57,500 nucleotides of DNA from Alphaproteobacteria bacterium (GCA_028277405.1 JANQGH010000052.1:1-57500); one strand, 5' to 3'; positions 43,010 to 53,181 are shown, counted from the first letter of the stretch. Notes: a model not told the origin generated them from the sequence alone. Program-made: numbers and translations.

Positions 43010-43850
43010 CGATGACCTCTCGGCTGGCGGGTTCGTCTAAGTGAGGCGCGTGACCGACATCGTCGATCGTGGCGTGGATCAGGTCGGGATGGGCCGCTTG
43101 CATCCTTGCCAGGCCTTCGGATGTCAATACGGGCGACTTGGCACCGCGAACGACCCCGACGGGCAGGCGGCGAACGGCCCGGAACAGCGGCCAAAGATCC
43201 GGTATGGTCTCTCGCGGCATCAGCTGCTGGATGATCCGGTCGTCGAAATCGAACTGCAGCGGGCCGCCACCGGTCTCGCGCCAGGTGCCTTTCGCGACGT
43301 CGAGCCAGCCTTGCGACTTCGGCTCCGGCACGCCGAGGTCCGGCAGCAAGTTCTGCAGGTACCGCACGGCCTCGTCCCAGTTTGCCGGTGACGCGGCCTG
43401 AGCAAGCGCCTTACCGATCGGCGCCACCGCCGCGGCGTCGAGGTCGGGCCCGACATCGTTCAGCACCACAGCCGCCACGCTCGTCGGATGCATCACCGCC
43501 AGGCCCAAGGCCAGCAGTCCGCCCAGCGACGTGCCGATGAACGCCGCCCGGTGGACGGACAGCGCGGTCATGAGATCGGCCAAATCCGCCACAAGCTGGG
43601 GCGGCGCGTAGTCGGAGGCCGATCGGCAGTAACCGCTGTGCCCACGGCCGCGATAGTCCGGACAGATGACTAAGAAATCACTCGCAAGTCGGGATGCAAC
43701 ATAATGAAAATCATGTGAATTTCTCGTCAGGCCCGGCAGACAGACAACCGGTGGCGGCAGCGCCAACCGGTCTCCATACATCCGATAGAACAGCGGCGTC
43801 CCATCCTGTGCCGAGGCATAGCCCGTCGCGACCGACGGCGCGCCGGTCAC
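42984..43850 (-). CDS. Alpha/beta hydrolase
   Basis: Alpha/beta-hydrolase fold protein of 288 residues. The oxyanion region is VVCLPGLTRNSHDF, the strand-4 motif PDYRGRGHSGY follows, and the nucleophile elbow is FIGTSLGGLLALG, Ser at about residue 111. An Asp/Glu candidate lies later, and the catalytic His is in DDVGHAPHLDEP. The GTG start overlaps the slt stop (GTGA), with AGGA about ten bases upstream. Substrate unknown; similarity to haloalkane-dehalogenase or lactonase-type members is only general. Confidence 0.9.
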   Translation of the reverse strand: MTGAPSVATGYASAQDGTPLFYRMYGDRLALPPPVVCLPGLTRNSHDFHYVASRLASDFLVICPDYRGRGHSGYCRSASDYAPPQLVADLADLMTALSVHRAAFIGTSLGGLLALGLAVMHPTSVAAVVLNDVGPDLDAAAVAPIGKALAQAASPANWDEAVRYLQNLLPDLGVPEPKSQGWLDVAKGTWRETGGGPLQFDFDDRIIQQLMPRETIPDLWPLFRAVRRLPVGVVRGAKSPVLTSEGLARMQAAHPDLIHATIDDVGHAPHLDEPASREVIDAVLSHVR

Positions 43851-45835
43851 CGTTGCATGTCCTGCTCCAGTCCCTGTTGACGCGGCCCTTCACCCAAGAG
43901 GCGGCGGTAGATTTGTGCGGTCTCCAAGACACGTTGGGTGTAGTTGCGGGTCTCGTAGAACGGAATGGTCTCCATCCAGTCGATCACGTCGTAGAGTTCC
44001 ATCCGCCTTGGGTCGCCGAAACGGCCGATCCATTGATCCACGCGTGCAGCACCGGCATTGTAGGACGGTATCGCCAGCACCCATGAGCCGCCATAACGAT
44101 TGATCCGATCGGCGAGGTAGCTCGACCCCAGCCTGATGTTCAGGGCCGGGTCGGTGGTCAGCCGGGCAGTGTCGACCGAGACGCCGATCTGGCTGCCGAC
44201 CCGTCGCGCGGTCTCTGGGAGAAGCTGCATCAGCCCACGGGCGTTCGCGCCGCTGACGGCATCGAAGTCGAACTCGCTTTCCGTTCGAATGATCGCGTGG
44301 ACAAGCGCCGGATCGACCGCCGAGTGGGCGGTGGTGGTATCGACGACTGGATAGGTTGACCCGACCACCTGAATGCCGTCCTGAACGGCCTGCTTGCCCG
44401 CCCTTACGGCACGGAAGTTGTTGCCGGCTTCCACCGCCAACTGGCCGACCAGGACGTGATCGGCCGGTGTTTCGGCCTCCGAGATCAACACCGCGAGGAA
44501 CTCCTCGGCGTGCTCGGCCTGGCCAAGCTGGGCCAGCGCGCGCACGATTTGGACCCGCTCGTCCGCCTCGAACGCTTGGGCCGCCGCGGCGGGTACGCCG
44601 GGCGTAGGGTCCAGCGCGGCGACCGACGCCTGTCCCAGTTCGCCGGCCGCCATTTGGCCGTAGAAGGCCGTCGGATGCTGGGCTGCCAACTGGTACCAGC
44701 GCTGGGCCTCGGCCTGGTTGCCGAGGGCCGCTTGCGACCGGCCTGACCAATAGGCACCGCGCGCACTGCTGATCGGCGTGTTGGTGGCGTTGTACAGGTT
44801 CTGAAAATGGCCGAACGCGCGCCCCGGATCGTTGAGGCGGCGCAACGCCACCCAGCCCGACAGCCATTCGCCCTGTAAGAGCGGGAAACCGCCTGTTTGG
44901 CGATGGTCGCTGGCGAGCGCGTAGGCGGTGCTGTAGTCGCCGCGATAGAAGGCCTCGCGCGCCTGATAGTGCCGTTCGGTCCACCAGCGCCTGGCATGGT
45001 CCGACTGGACCGGCTGGCTGGGCAGCAGTTCGATGGCCCCGGCATCCAGCCCGGCGCGGCGGCGCCAACGGGTCCGTTCGTAGTTCAGCCCTTCATCGTT
45101 CCGCAGATTGGCCGGCACGGCTTGGATTGCGCCGTCCACCCCCGGCTGGCGGGCCTGCAACAGAATGCGCGCATTGCCGAGCGCGCGGCGACCGCTGTCG
45201 ACCAGCGGCAATATGCGGCGCGCTTCGTCCAGCCGCCCGACCCAGATGAGGTTGTCCAGCCGGCGCCAGTGATCGTCGGCCGTGAACGCGCTGCCGAAGC
45301 GCGCCAACAACTGGTCCTGTTGACCTTGCGTGATGGGAATGCTCGGCCAGCGGCTGCGCAGATAGAGGCCGATCTCGTTCTGGCGGCCTAGGGCGGCCAA
45401 GGCCTCGGCATAGGCGAATGTCGCATCGAAGGTCAGCGGTGGATACCGCTGGTGCCAGGCGACGCGGTCGGCCGGCGCCATGTTCGTCGGCATCACACGC
45501 TCGGCCTGCAGCCGAAGATCCGTTAGGCCGGGCCAGTCTGGGTGTTGGTCGAGGAACTGGGTGATCTGGGCGAAGCTGGCGCCACCGTCCCTGCGTGGCA
45601 GATCCAGCCACAAGACGACATCGGCCAGCAGCGGGTTCGACGCCTGCGGCACCAGCGTCCGGGCGGTCGACCAGGCGTTCAGATCGGCGGCTTCGAAGGC
45701 CGCCCGATAGATGGCCAAATCGGCCAGCGAGAGCTGGGATTGCTGGGACTGGGCGGGAGAAGCAAGCGTCAGCCCAAACAGCACCAACAGCCACGCGGCT
45801 CGCTTGGCAAGACTAGGCCTTTTGTCTATGGTCAC
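43847..45835 (-). CDS. slt: Soluble lytic murein transglycosylase (Slt70-like)
   Basis: Periplasmic enzyme of about 662 residues that degrades peptidoglycan strands processively. A signal peptide ([20 protein letters not shown]) is followed by a long helical superhelix domain typical of Slt ([24 protein letters not shown]). The SLT catalytic domain has its acid Glu in [20 protein letters not shown], about residue 519, and [27 protein letters not shown] and [13 protein letters not shown] follow. I start at GTG 45835; ATG 45868 (residues [11 protein letters not shown] added) is an alternative and would leave one base before dapA. The first gene of a coupled slt-hydrolase-dehydratase run. Confidence 0.92.
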   Translation of the reverse strand: MTIDKRPSLAKRAAWLLVLFGLTLASPAQSQQSQLSLADLAIYRAAFEAADLNAWSTARTLVPQASNPLLADVVLWLDLPRRDGGASFAQITQFLDQHPDWPGLTDLRLQAERVMPTNMAPADRVAWHQRYPPLTFDATFAYAEALAALGRQNEIGLYLRSRWPSIPITQGQQDQLLARFGSAFTADDHWRRLDNLIWVGRLDEARRILPLVDSGRRALGNARILLQARQPGVDGAIQAVPANLRNDEGLNYERTRWRRRAGLDAGAIELLPSQPVQSDHARRWWTERHYQAREAFYRGDYSTAYALASDHRQTGGFPLLQGEWLSGWVALRRLNDPGRAFGHFQNLYNATNTPISSARGAYWSGRSQAALGNQAEAQRWYQLAAQHPTAFYGQMAAGELGQASVAALDPTPGVPAAAAQAFEADERVQIVRALAQLGQAEHAEEFLAVLISEAETPADHVLVGQLAVEAGNNFRAVRAGKQAVQDGIQVVGSTYPVVDTTTAHSAVDPALVHAIIRTESEFDFDAVSGANARGLMQLLPETARRVGSQIGVSVDTARLTTDPALNIRLGSSYLADRINRYGGSWVLAIPSYNAGAARVDQWIGRFGDPRRMELYDVIDWMETIPFYETRNYTQRVLETAQIYRRLLGEGPRQQGLEQDMQR

Positions 45836-45869
45836 GGCCCTTTTTTCAGGCTGCCCCAAGGCACGCATC

Positions 45870-46763
45870 ATGGCGAACGGTTCCATTCTTTTCAGCGGGT
45901 CGATTCCCGCCCTGATCACCCCGTTTACGCAAGACGGGGTCGATGAGAAAGCGTTTCAGGAGTTCATCGATTGGCAAATCGAAGAAGGGTCGGGCGGCGT
46001 GGTGCCGGTGGGCACGACCGGCGAGTCGCCGACGCTGAGCCATGCCGAGCATGAGCGCGTGGTCGAACTTGCCGTCGAGGTCGCGAACGGCCGGGTGCCG
46101 GTGATCGCCGGCGCGGGGTCGAACGCGACCTCCGAGGCCATCTCGTTGGCCCGCCATGCCAAAGCGGCTGGCGCCGACGCCGCGCTCGTCGTCCTGCCGT
46201 ACTACAACAAGCCGACGCAAGAGGGGTTGTACCAGCATTTCAAGGCCATTCACGACGCCGCCGATCTGCCGATCCTTATCTACAACATTCCGGGCCGCTG
46301 TGTGATCGATATGTCGGTCGAGACCATGGCCCGGCTGGCCAAGCTGCCAAACATCGTCGGCGTGAAGGATGCGACCAACGACCTCGGCCGGCCGTTGCTG
46401 ACACGGGTTCAGATCGGCCCTGAATTCTGCCAACTGTCCGGCGAAGATATCACGGCGACCGCGTTTTATGCCCAGGGCGGCCATGGCTGTATCTCGGTGA
46501 CGGCGAACGTTGCCCCGCGCCTGTGCGCCGAGCAATACACGGCCTGGGAGCGTGGTGATCTTGCCGAGATGGGCCGAATTCGAGACCGGCTGGCGATGCT
46601 GCACCGCGCTCTGTTCCTGGAGGCCAGTCCGGCCCCAGTCAAGTATGCCGCCAGCTTGCTGGGCAAGGCCCAGCCGATCGTACGCGCGCCTCTGGTCGAG
46701 ACAACCGTCGAGACCAAAAAGGCAGTTCGCGCGGCGATGGAACATGCCGGAATCCTGAACTAG
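45870..46763 (+). CDS. dapA: 4-hydroxy-tetrahydrodipicolinate synthase
   Basis: Class I aldolase that condenses pyruvate and aspartate semialdehyde, first step of the lysine and diaminopimelate pathway. It has 297 residues, the usual length. [10 protein letters not shown] starts at residue 48, the Tyr is in YNIPGRCV near residue 136, and the Schiff-base lysine is in GVKDATNDL near 164. The frame is open upstream to 45711, but [10 protein letters not shown] at ATG 45870 is the standard start. AAGG lies about nine bases before it. It is divergent from slt, and smpB follows after five bases, a common alphaproteobacterial pairing. Confidence 0.96.
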   Translation: MANGSILFSGSIPALITPFTQDGVDEKAFQEFIDWQIEEGSGGVVPVGTTGESPTLSHAEHERVVELAVEVANGRVPVIAGAGSNATSEAISLARHAKAAGADAALVVLPYYNKPTQEGLYQHFKAIHDAADLPILIYNIPGRCVIDMSVETMARLAKLPNIVGVKDATNDLGRPLLTRVQIGPEFCQLSGEDITATAFYAQGGHGCISVTANVAPRLCAEQYTAWERGDLAEMGRIRDRLAMLHRALFLEASPAPVKYAASLLGKAQPIVRAPLVETTVETKKAVRAAMEHAGILN

Positions 46764-46768
46764 AAGCC

Positions 46769-47242
46769 ATGGCACCTAAATCAGGACAGGAGGGCGAGAC
46801 CGTCGCCCGCAATCGGCGTGCGCGTCATGACTATTTCATCGACGACACGCTGGAGGCCGGCGTCATGCTGACCGGCAGCGAGGTGAAGTCGCTGCGCGCC
46901 GGTCGGGCGAGCCTGAACGAATCCTATGCCGGGCCCATGGAAGGCGAGCTCTACCTGTTCAACGCCCATATTCCGGAATACCGGCCGGCCAACCAGTTCA
47001 ACCACGCCCCCAGGCGGCCACGCAAGCTGCTGGTCAGGCGCAAGCAGTTGAACGAGCTGTTGGGCGCTGCTCAGCGGCGGGGCGTGACCCTGGTGCCGTT
47101 GGCGATCTACTTCAACAAGCGCGGGCTGGCGAAGGTCGCCATCGGGCTGGCGCGCGGCAAGAAGCAGCACGACAAGCGCGAGACGGTCAAACAGCGCGAC
47201 TGGCAGCGCGAAAAGCAGAGATTGCTGCGCGAAAAAGGCTGA
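46769..47242 (+). CDS. smpB: SsrA-binding protein SmpB
   Basis: Partner of tmRNA in rescue of stalled ribosomes. The 157-residue length is normal. Family motifs are [45 protein letters not shown] and [12 protein letters not shown]. The C-terminal tail ([20 protein letters not shown]) is the mRNA-channel helix and is complete. ATG 46769 lies five bases after dapA, so it is co-transcribed. No tmRNA gene is visible in the window. Confidence 0.97.
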   Translation: MAPKSGQEGETVARNRRARHDYFIDDTLEAGVMLTGSEVKSLRAGRASLNESYAGPMEGELYLFNAHIPEYRPANQFNHAPRRPRKLLVRRKQLNELLGAAQRRGVTLVPLAIYFNKRGLAKVAIGLARGKKQHDKRETVKQRDWQREKQRLLREKG

Positions 47243-47381
47243 TCCCGACGGCCAAAATAACGCGCGGTTAACGGTGCTGACATAGCGTCTCGGACAAGCG
47301 GCTGATAGTCCAGTTGGCGTTCCCCGACGCAAGCGCGCTGTCAGCCAGTTTGGTTTCTTCCGATACCCACATGAGGAAGGC

Positions 47382-47618
47382 ATGACCGCTTCGGCGACTT
47401 CTCTGGACCAGACGAAAATGGGCGCGGCCGCCGTCGGCGTAGCCATCGCCCAAGCCTTGAGCGATTCCGACCCCGCCTTGCCCAGGCGCGCACATCAAAG
47501 GGCCATGGAACTTCAGCGCGTCATGCGGCTGCGCGGCGAGGACCAGGCGGCCGAGATCCTGCTTTATTTCAGCAGCGCCCTGATGGACCAATCTCTGACG
47601 CCGCCCGAAGCGGCCTAG
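47382..47618 (+). CDS. Small hypothetical protein (78 residues)
   Basis: A short open frame with a strong ribosome-binding site (ATGAGGAAGG) just before its ATG. The sequence is helical and ordinary in composition, with HQRAMELQRVMRLRGEDQAAEILLYFSSAL as its most distinctive stretch. No signal peptide or membrane segment. I do not recognise the family. It converges on the uracil-DNA glycosylase with four bases of overlap. The good Shine-Dalgarno and lack of a better gene on the other strand support it being real. Confidence 0.6.
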   Translation: MTASATSLDQTKMGAAAVGVAIAQALSDSDPALPRRAHQRAMELQRVMRLRGEDQAAEILLYFSSALMDQSLTPPEAA

Positions 47619-48280
47619 CCCGCGTCTATTAGGCGACGCACGTCTGCGAAGACGGCGCGGAACATCTCGGTGGTCAGCCGGCCCGTGTTGGTGTTGTAGC
47701 GCGAGCAGTGATAGCTGTCGGCCAGCACCGGCCCGTGGGGTAACCGGTGAAGGGCGCCGTGGCCGAACGGAAACGCGGCCTGGCGCAGCCCATAGCCGGC
47801 GATCACCGACCGGTGGGCGACACCGCCAAGCGCGACGATGGCTTTCAGGTCCGGCAGCGCGTCGAATTCGCCCGTGAGAAACCGCCGGCAGGTGTTGACC
47901 TCCGCCGGTGTCGGCGCGTTCTTGGGCGGCACGCAGCGCACAGCGTTGGTGATCCGGCAATTCAGCAGGCGCAGGCCGTCATTGGGGTCGGCCCGGTAGG
48001 TTCCCTCGGCGAAGCCGAAGGCGACAAGCGTGGCGTAGAGCAGGTCGCCGGCATAGTCGCCCGTAAACGGCCGACCGGTGCGATTGGCACCGCGCAGCCC
48101 GGGCGCCAGACCCACGATCAGCAGTTGGGCGCCGCCGGACGCCGGTTCGGCCTCATGGAAGCTGGGGACCGGCGCGTTGAAGAAATCCGGATGCTGGTCC
48201 TGGTTGTCTGCCCGAAAGGCCGCAAGGCGTGGGCACAGAGCACAATCTTGCGCCGGCTGTACGGCCTCGACGGCAGGCAT
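47615..48280 (-). CDS. Type-5 uracil-DNA glycosylase (UdgB-like)
   Basis: DNA-repair glycosylase of 221 residues with an iron-sulfur cluster. Motif 1 is GLAPGLRGANRTGRPFTGD (about residues 57-75). Four cysteines for the 4Fe-4S cluster are in DCALCPRLAAF, NAVRCVPPKNAP and NTCRRFLTG. The C-terminal HCSRYNTNTGRLT is diagnostic for type 5, distinguishing it from type 4. Removes uracil, and in relatives also hypoxanthine or xanthine, from DNA. ATG 48280. The neighbour at 48311 on the same strand is 30 bases upstream, so they may share a transcript. Confidence 0.92.
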   Translation of the reverse strand: MPAVEAVQPAQDCALCPRLAAFRADNQDQHPDFFNAPVPSFHEAEPASGGAQLLIVGLAPGLRGANRTGRPFTGDYAGDLLYATLVAFGFAEGTYRADPNDGLRLLNCRITNAVRCVPPKNAPTPAEVNTCRRFLTGEFDALPDLKAIVALGGVAHRSVIAGYGLRQAAFPFGHGALHRLPHGPVLADSYHCSRYNTNTGRLTTEMFRAVFADVRRLIDAG

Positions 48281-48310
48281 GCGGAACGTCAGACTTCTTG
48301 GGTCGCGTGG

Positions 48311-48931
48311 TCAGGCAGAGCGCAAATGCGCCATCGCCTGTTCATACTCCTGCTCGTACTGATCGTCTTCGTCACCCTCGGGCGCGCGGTTGGCGTTCGG
48401 CCCACCCTCGCGCTCGATGTGCGGGGCGAGGTCCTGCAACTCGATGAAATTGTCGGCCAGCCGACGCAGATCGTCCGAAACCATCGGCGGCTGGGCCTTG
48501 ATGGTGCTGACCACCGTCACCCGGACGCCCCGGCGCTGCAGGGCCTCGACCAACCGCTTGAAGTCGCCGTCGCCGGTGAACAGCAGAATGTGGTCGACCT
48601 TGTCGGCAATCTCCAGCGCATCGATGGCCAGGTCGATGTCGATCGACCCCTTCACCTTCCGGCGCCCCTGGCTGTCGGTGTACTCCCGGATCGGCTTGGT
48701 GACCATGGTGAAGCCGTTATAGTCCAGCCAGTCGACCAGCGGCCGCAACGGCGAATACTCCTGATCCTCAAACATGGTGGTGTAGTAGAAGGCCCGGATC
48801 AGACGCCCCTTCTTGGCGAACATGGACAAGAGGCGCCGATAGTCGATATCGAAATTGAGGGCCCGTGCCGTGGCATAAAGGTTGGCGCCGTCAATAAAAA
48901 TCGCCAGACGTTCTTCCTTGTAGAAAATCAT
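48311..48931 (-). CDS. NYN-domain (LabA/DUF88-like) protein
   Basis: Protein of 206 residues with a PIN-like NYN nuclease fold. Acidic residues of the putative active site are in AIFIDGANLY, GSIDIDLAIDAL and LFTGDGDFKRLVEAL. These are conserved positions, so RNase activity is plausible but not shown. The C-terminus (EGDEDDQYEQEYEQAMAHLRSA) is acidic and likely disordered. ATG 48931. It is divergent from rpoZ across 316 bases, a common arrangement in Alphaproteobacteria. Confidence 0.9.
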   Translation of the reverse strand: MIFYKEERLAIFIDGANLYATARALNFDIDYRRLLSMFAKKGRLIRAFYYTTMFEDQEYSPLRPLVDWLDYNGFTMVTKPIREYTDSQGRRKVKGSIDIDLAIDALEIADKVDHILLFTGDGDFKRLVEALQRRGVRVTVVSTIKAQPPMVSDDLRRLADNFIELQDLAPHIEREGGPNANRAPEGDEDDQYEQEYEQAMAHLRSA

Positions 48932-49247
48932 CCAGAAACCTTCCCAATCCGCCTTGTTGGACGGAAACTTAGCAGTTCAATTCAAAATCGCCTTCGATAG
49001 GGCGGAGTCTTCACATCACAGCGAATTAGTTGAAGCGGCCCCGAGATATACTATCCCAACCATTGATTCCCACCGGAATCGCAGGCGATCTGTCGTATGA
49101 TCATCCATGTAATCGGTTCCGAAAGAAAGCGCCAGCCCTATTCAAAGGCTCATATCGGCTATGCCGGCGCGGCCTTGCGTCCGGCGGGCCGCATGCCTAT
49201 ATTCCGCGCCTCCCGGCCATATGATTGCATTTGGAGCATAATCGCCC
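48932..49247. other. Divergent intergenic region upstream of rpoZ, 316 bases
   Basis: Non-coding and more AT-rich than its flanks at 48965-49170. It contains the promoter of rpoZ (next entry) and presumably that of the NYN gene. I saw no cloverleaf, riboswitch or repeat here. Short open frames exist but have no ribosome-binding site or protein-like composition. Confidence 0.6.
49175..49203 (+). promoter_or_regulatory. Sigma-70 promoter of rpoZ
   Basis: TTGCGT (49175-49180), exactly 17 bases, then TATATT (49198-49203). The predicted transcription start is near 49210, giving a leader of about 38 bases with a GGAG before ATG 49248. This is the best promoter match I found in the window. Confidence 0.75.
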
Positions 49248-49676
49248 ATGGCGCGCGTTACTGTTGAAGACTGTGTTGAGAAAGTCCCTAATCGATTTGA
49301 CCTCGTCATGTTTGCCGGCCAACGGGCCCGCAACATCACCGCCGGTGAAGAGCTGACCGTCGAGCGCGACAACGACAAGAACCCGGTCGTTGCGCTGCGC
49401 GAGATCGCGGACGAGACCGTCGAGTTGGAGGGTCTGAAGGAAAACCTGATCCGCGGGCACCAGAAGTTCATCAGCATGGAAGATGAGCCGGAAGAAGAGA
49501 TCATCGAGTTCATGGCCGGTGAGGAAGAGCTGGCCGGGGTGGTTCAGGCGGAGAACGAACTTGTCGCCGGCACCGACCACGTCTCCGACGCCAGCGAGAT
49601 CGCAACCGATGCCGAGCCGCCGGCCAGTGATGAGGCCGCTGGTGACCAGCCGGACGCCAGCGAAGAGCAGGTTTGA
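49248..49676 (+). CDS. rpoZ: DNA-directed RNA polymerase omega subunit
   Basis: Omega subunit, which helps assemble and stabilise the core polymerase. The first 70 residues are typical ([49 protein letters not shown]). At 142 residues it is longer than E. coli omega (91) because of an acidic C-terminal tail, common in Alphaproteobacteria ([20 protein letters not shown], ending [10 protein letters not shown]). It opens the conserved block leading to parC, with rel/spoT following after 94 bases. Confidence 0.95.
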   Translation: MARVTVEDCVEKVPNRFDLVMFAGQRARNITAGEELTVERDNDKNPVVALREIADETVELEGLKENLIRGHQKFISMEDEPEEEIIEFMAGEEELAGVVQAENELVAGTDHVSDASEIATDAEPPASDEAAGDQPDASEEQV

Positions 49677-49693
49677 TCTTTTGCGTTCGTCTC

Positions 49694-49726
49694 GGCGCCT
49701 TACGTTATAAGGTAGGTTAAGGCGCC
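49694..49726 (+). promoter_or_regulatory. Alternative hairpins between rpoZ and rel
   Basis: GGCGCCTTA (49694-49702) pairs perfectly with TAAGGCGCC (49718-49726). A shorter hairpin, CCTTA (49698-49702) with TAAGG (49708-49712), shares the left arm, so the two exclude each other. There is no T-run, so it is not a plain terminator. A promoter-like TTGCGT (49681) and TTATAA (49705), 18 bases apart, overlap it. Either an RNA switch or a promoter of rel could be read here. Confidence 0.4.
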
Positions 49727-49770
49727 CGTCGGCATGCCGGTTTCCTCCGGCCGCGAGGCGAGGGAAATGG

Positions 49771-51930
49771 ATGATCCGGCAGTATGAGCTGATTGAGACG
49801 GTCAAGCGGTACGATCCATCGGCCGACGAAGACCTGATCAACCGCGCCTATGTGTTTTCGATGAAGGCCCATGGCACCCAACAGCGTGCCTCGGGCGATC
49901 CCTACTTTCTGCACCCGCTGGAGGTTGCCGGCATTCTGGCCGGCATGAAACTGGACAGCGGCTCCATCGTCACCGGTCTGCTGCACGACACGGTCGAAGA
50001 TACGGTCGCGACGCGCGGCGACATCGAACAGCAATTCGGCGACGAGATCGCCGAGTTGGTCGAGGGCGTAACCAAGCTGTCGCAGTTGGAACTGCAGGAT
50101 TCGGCGTCCAAGCAGGCGGAGAACTTTCGCAAGCTGGTGCTGGCAATGTCCAAGGACCTTCGTGTCCTGCTGGTCAAGCTGGCGGACCGCCTGCACAACA
50201 TGCGCACGCTGAACGCCATCGATAATGAGGAAAAGCGTCGCCGCATCGCGCGGGAAACCTTGGAAATCTATGCCCCGCTGGCCGAACGCATCGGCATGGG
50301 CGAGATGCAGGACGAGCTGGAGGACCTGGCGTTCGACCAGCTTCATCCCGAGGCGCGCGAGGGCATCGATGCGCGGCTGACCTTCCTGCGCAAGGAAGGC
50401 GGCGACCTGGTTGCCCGCATCATCGGCGAGTTGAGCGACGTGCTGCGGGAAGGCGGCATCAAGGCGGAGGTGTCGGGGCGCGAGAAGCGCCCCTATTCGA
50501 TCTGGCGCAAGATGCAGCGCAAGTCGATTGCGTTCGAGCAACTGTCGGACATTATGGCGTTCCGCATCAATGTCGACACGGTCGCGGAGTGTTATCAGGC
50601 TTTGGGCGAGATTCACGCCCACTACGCATCGCTGCCGAACCGGTTCAAGGACTATATTTCGACGCCGAAGACCAACGGCTATCAGTCGCTGCACACGGGC
50701 GTCATCGGCCCGCATCGTCAGCGCATCGAGATCCAGATCCGCACTTACGAGATGCACAGCGTCGCCGAGCTGGGCGTCGCGGCGCATTGGTCCTACAAGT
50801 CCGGCGAGCCGATCACCGATGGCCCGCAATATCGCTGGCTGCGCGAGCTCCTGGACATCATGGAGCATGCGTCGAAGCCGGACGAGTTCCTGGAGCACAC
50901 GAAGCTGGAGCTGTTTCAGGACCAGGTTTTCTGCTTCACGCCTAAGGGCACGCTGATTAACCTGCCGCAAGGCGCAACGCCGATCGATTTCGCCTACGCC
51001 GTCCATTCGGAGATCGGCGACACCTGTGTGGGGGCGAAGATCAACGGCAGGCTGGTGCCTCTGCGCGAGGCTCTGTCTAACGGCGATCAGGTGGAGATCC
51101 TGACCTCCAAGACCTCCACCCCCTCGCCGGAATGGGAGCGGATCGCGGTCACCGGCAAGGCCCGCGCGCGCATCCGCCGCTTCATCCGTCTGCGCCAGCG
51201 CGACCAATATGCCGAGCTTGGCCGCGCCATGCTGCAGAAGCTGTTCCGGCAAGAGGGGTACGAGTTCACCGAGAAGGCCGTCGCCGGCGTGGTCAAGACC
51301 TTGAAGGTGAACGCGGTCGAGGACGTCTACGCCAATGTCGGTTCGGGCATCACGCCGGCGCGCGAGGTCTTCAATCTGGTCTTCCCCGGCCACCGCAGCG
51401 AGCAGCAAAAGGAACAGGAAGAGCAGCGGCGCGGCCAGGTCATTCCGCTGACAAGGGGCCAAGCGCGCAAGTCCGGCGATCCCTCGATCCCGATCAAAGG
51501 CCTGATTCCGGGCATGGCGGTGCATTACGCGCGCTGCTGTCACCCGATCCCCGGCGACCGCATCGTCGGCATCGTCACCACGGGCAAGGGTGTTACCATC
51601 CACACCATCGACTGCGAGACGCTGGAGAGCTTCTACGACCAGCCGGAGCGGTGGCTGGACGTCAGTTGGGACGACCGGGCGGCGGACGACCATGTCGGCC
51701 GCATCCATGCCGTGATCGCCAACGAGCCCGGCAGCCTGGGCAATCTGACTACGGTGATCGGCAAGAATGGCGGCAACATCACCAACCTGAAGATCACCAA
51801 CCGGAATACCGACTTTTTCGAGATGTTGATCGATATCGACGTCGCCGATGTCAAACATCTGGCCAACATCATCGCCGCCTTGCGGGCGACGCGCGAGATT
51901 TCGCGGGTCGATCGGGCGCGCAGCGGCTGA
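49771..51930 (+). CDS. rel: Bifunctional (p)ppGpp synthetase/hydrolase, RelA/SpoT family
   Basis: Cytoplasmic stringent-response enzyme of 719 residues. The HD hydrolase domain is intact, with [11 protein letters not shown] and LLHDTVEDT (H, HD, ED residues) in the first 80 residues. The synthetase domain has [36 protein letters not shown] and [24 protein letters not shown] domain ([20 protein letters not shown]), the zinc-finger-like [11 protein letters not shown] and a C-terminal ACT domain complete the long RSH architecture. Both activities look functional. ATG 49771 has AGGCGAGGG upstream. It is the single RSH seen here, as usual in Alphaproteobacteria. Confidence 0.97.
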   Translation: MIRQYELIETVKRYDPSADEDLINRAYVFSMKAHGTQQRASGDPYFLHPLEVAGILAGMKLDSGSIVTGLLHDTVEDTVATRGDIEQQFGDEIAELVEGVTKLSQLELQDSASKQAENFRKLVLAMSKDLRVLLVKLADRLHNMRTLNAIDNEEKRRRIARETLEIYAPLAERIGMGEMQDELEDLAFDQLHPEAREGIDARLTFLRKEGGDLVARIIGELSDVLREGGIKAEVSGREKRPYSIWRKMQRKSIAFEQLSDIMAFRINVDTVAECYQALGEIHAHYASLPNRFKDYISTPKTNGYQSLHTGVIGPHRQRIEIQIRTYEMHSVAELGVAAHWSYKSGEPITDGPQYRWLRELLDIMEHASKPDEFLEHTKLELFQDQVFCFTPKGTLINLPQGATPIDFAYAVHSEIGDTCVGAKINGRLVPLREALSNGDQVEILTSKTSTPSPEWERIAVTGKARARIRRFIRLRQRDQYAELGRAMLQKLFRQEGYEFTEKAVAGVVKTLKVNAVEDVYANVGSGITPAREVFNLVFPGHRSEQQKEQEEQRRGQVIPLTRGQARKSGDPSIPIKGLIPGMAVHYARCCHPIPGDRIVGIVTTGKGVTIHTIDCETLESFYDQPERWLDVSWDDRAADDHVGRIHAVIANEPGSLGNLTTVIGKNGGNITNLKITNRNTDFFEMLIDIDVADVKHLANIIAALRATREISRVDRARSG

Positions 51931-51946
51931 TCGGAACGGCGCGGCC

Positions 51947-52369
51947 ATGATCCTGGGCATCGGCAACGACATTATCGATATCAGGCGGGTCGAACGCACG
52001 CTGGAGCGGTTTGGCCAGCGCTTTACCGACCGTGTCTTCACCGAGCTGGAGCGCGCCAAGTCCGATCGTAGGCGCCTGCGCGCCGCCAGCTATGCCAAGC
52101 GGTTTGCCGCCAAGGAAGCCTGTTCGAAGGCCTTGGGCACGGGCCTCAGGCGCGGCGTCTTCTGGCGCGACATGGGTGTCGTGAATCTTCCCAGTGGTCA
52201 GCCGACGATGAGGCTGACGAACGGAGCCGCGAAGCGCTTGAGTGAAATGGTGCCGGATGGCATGGCGGCCCAGATACACCTCACGATCACCGACGATTTC
52301 CCGCAAGCCCAGGCGGTCGTGATCATTTCGGCAGTCCCGGCCGCCGGGCTGCAGACCACAGAAGCTTGA
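51947..52369 (+). CDS. acpS: Holo-[acyl-carrier-protein] synthase
   Basis: Transfers the 4'-phosphopantetheine arm from CoA to acyl carrier protein. The 140-residue protein has the magnesium-binding Asp in [17 protein letters not shown] (residue 8) and the Glu in [17 protein letters not shown]. The frame is open upstream to 51848, within rel, but MILGIGND is the standard start. It lies 16 bases after rel. In most alphaproteobacterial genomes pdxJ sits in this gap; here it is absent. Confidence 0.96.
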   Translation: MILGIGNDIIDIRRVERTLERFGQRFTDRVFTELERAKSDRRRLRAASYAKRFAAKEACSKALGTGLRRGVFWRDMGVVNLPSGQPTMRLTNGAAKRLSEMVPDGMAAQIHLTITDDFPQAQAVVIISAVPAAGLQTTEA

Positions 52370-52424
52370 TTTCCTGCGCCGCAAGGCCGATACACCCCCC
52401 AACTGAAATTCAGCAGCACAGCCC

Positions 52425-53180
52425 ATGACCACTTCGGCCTCCGCCAAGAGCAAATCCGGCGGCATCATCGGCACGATCAAGACGATCGTCATCGCGGTTC
52501 TGATCGCGCTGGGCGTGCGCACCTTTCTCTATGAGCCGTTCAACATCCCGACCGGCTCGATGGTGCCGACCTTGCTGGTTGGCGACTATCTGTTCGTCTC
52601 CAAGTTCGCTTATGGCTACAGCGCCCAGACGTTGCTGTTCGGCATTCCGGCCTTCGACGGCCGCATTCTTGCCAGCGAGCCTGACCGCGGCGACGTGATC
52701 GTATTCCGGCTGCCGACAAACCCGTCGGAGCACTACATCAAGCGCCTGATCGGCCTGCCGGGCGACGAGATCCAGATGATCGAAGGCCGTCTTTACATCA
52801 ACGGCGAGATGGTCGAGCGGGAGCGGATCGAGGATTACCTCTACAACGGCGTGCGGTATCAGCAGTATATCGAGACCCTGCCGAATGGCCGCGAGCACAA
52901 CATCATCGAACGGTCCGACAGCGCCGGGCTGGACAACACGCCTGTGTATGTCGTGCCGGAGGACCACTATTTCTTCATGGGCGACAACCGAGACGGCAGC
53001 CTGGACAGCCGCGTGCCCGGCCGCAACGGTCAGCCGGCTCAGGTTGGCTACGTGCCCGGCGACAATCTGGTCGGCCGCGCCGAGGTGATCTGGTTCAGCC
53101 TGGAGGATTCCAGCTTCTTCGAGATATGGAACTGGCCGACCTCGCTGCGGGTCAGCCGCATTTTCGACGCGGTCAATTAG
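52425..53180 (+). CDS. lepB: Signal peptidase I
   Basis: Membrane-anchored serine/lysine peptidase that removes Sec signal peptides. One N-terminal helix (IKTIVIAVLIALGVRTF) precedes the catalytic Ser45 in IPTGSMVPTL. The general-base Lys107 is in HYIKRLIGLPGDE. The C-terminal signature GDNRDGSLDSR is present. With 251 residues and one helix it resembles other alphaproteobacterial LepB. It starts at ATG 52425, 55 bases after acpS. Confidence 0.96.
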   Translation: MTTSASAKSKSGGIIGTIKTIVIAVLIALGVRTFLYEPFNIPTGSMVPTLLVGDYLFVSKFAYGYSAQTLLFGIPAFDGRILASEPDRGDVIVFRLPTNPSEHYIKRLIGLPGDEIQMIEGRLYINGEMVERERIEDYLYNGVRYQQYIETLPNGREHNIIERSDSAGLDNTPVYVVPEDHYFFMGDNRDGSLDSRVPGRNGQPAQVGYVPGDNLVGRAEVIWFSLEDSSFFEIWNWPTSLRVSRIFDAVN

Positions 53181-53181
53181 G

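Noticed and set aside
49717..52059. 780-codon minus-strand frame opposite rel/spoT
   Set aside because: Antisense to an intact housekeeping gene; no domain or ribosome-binding site.
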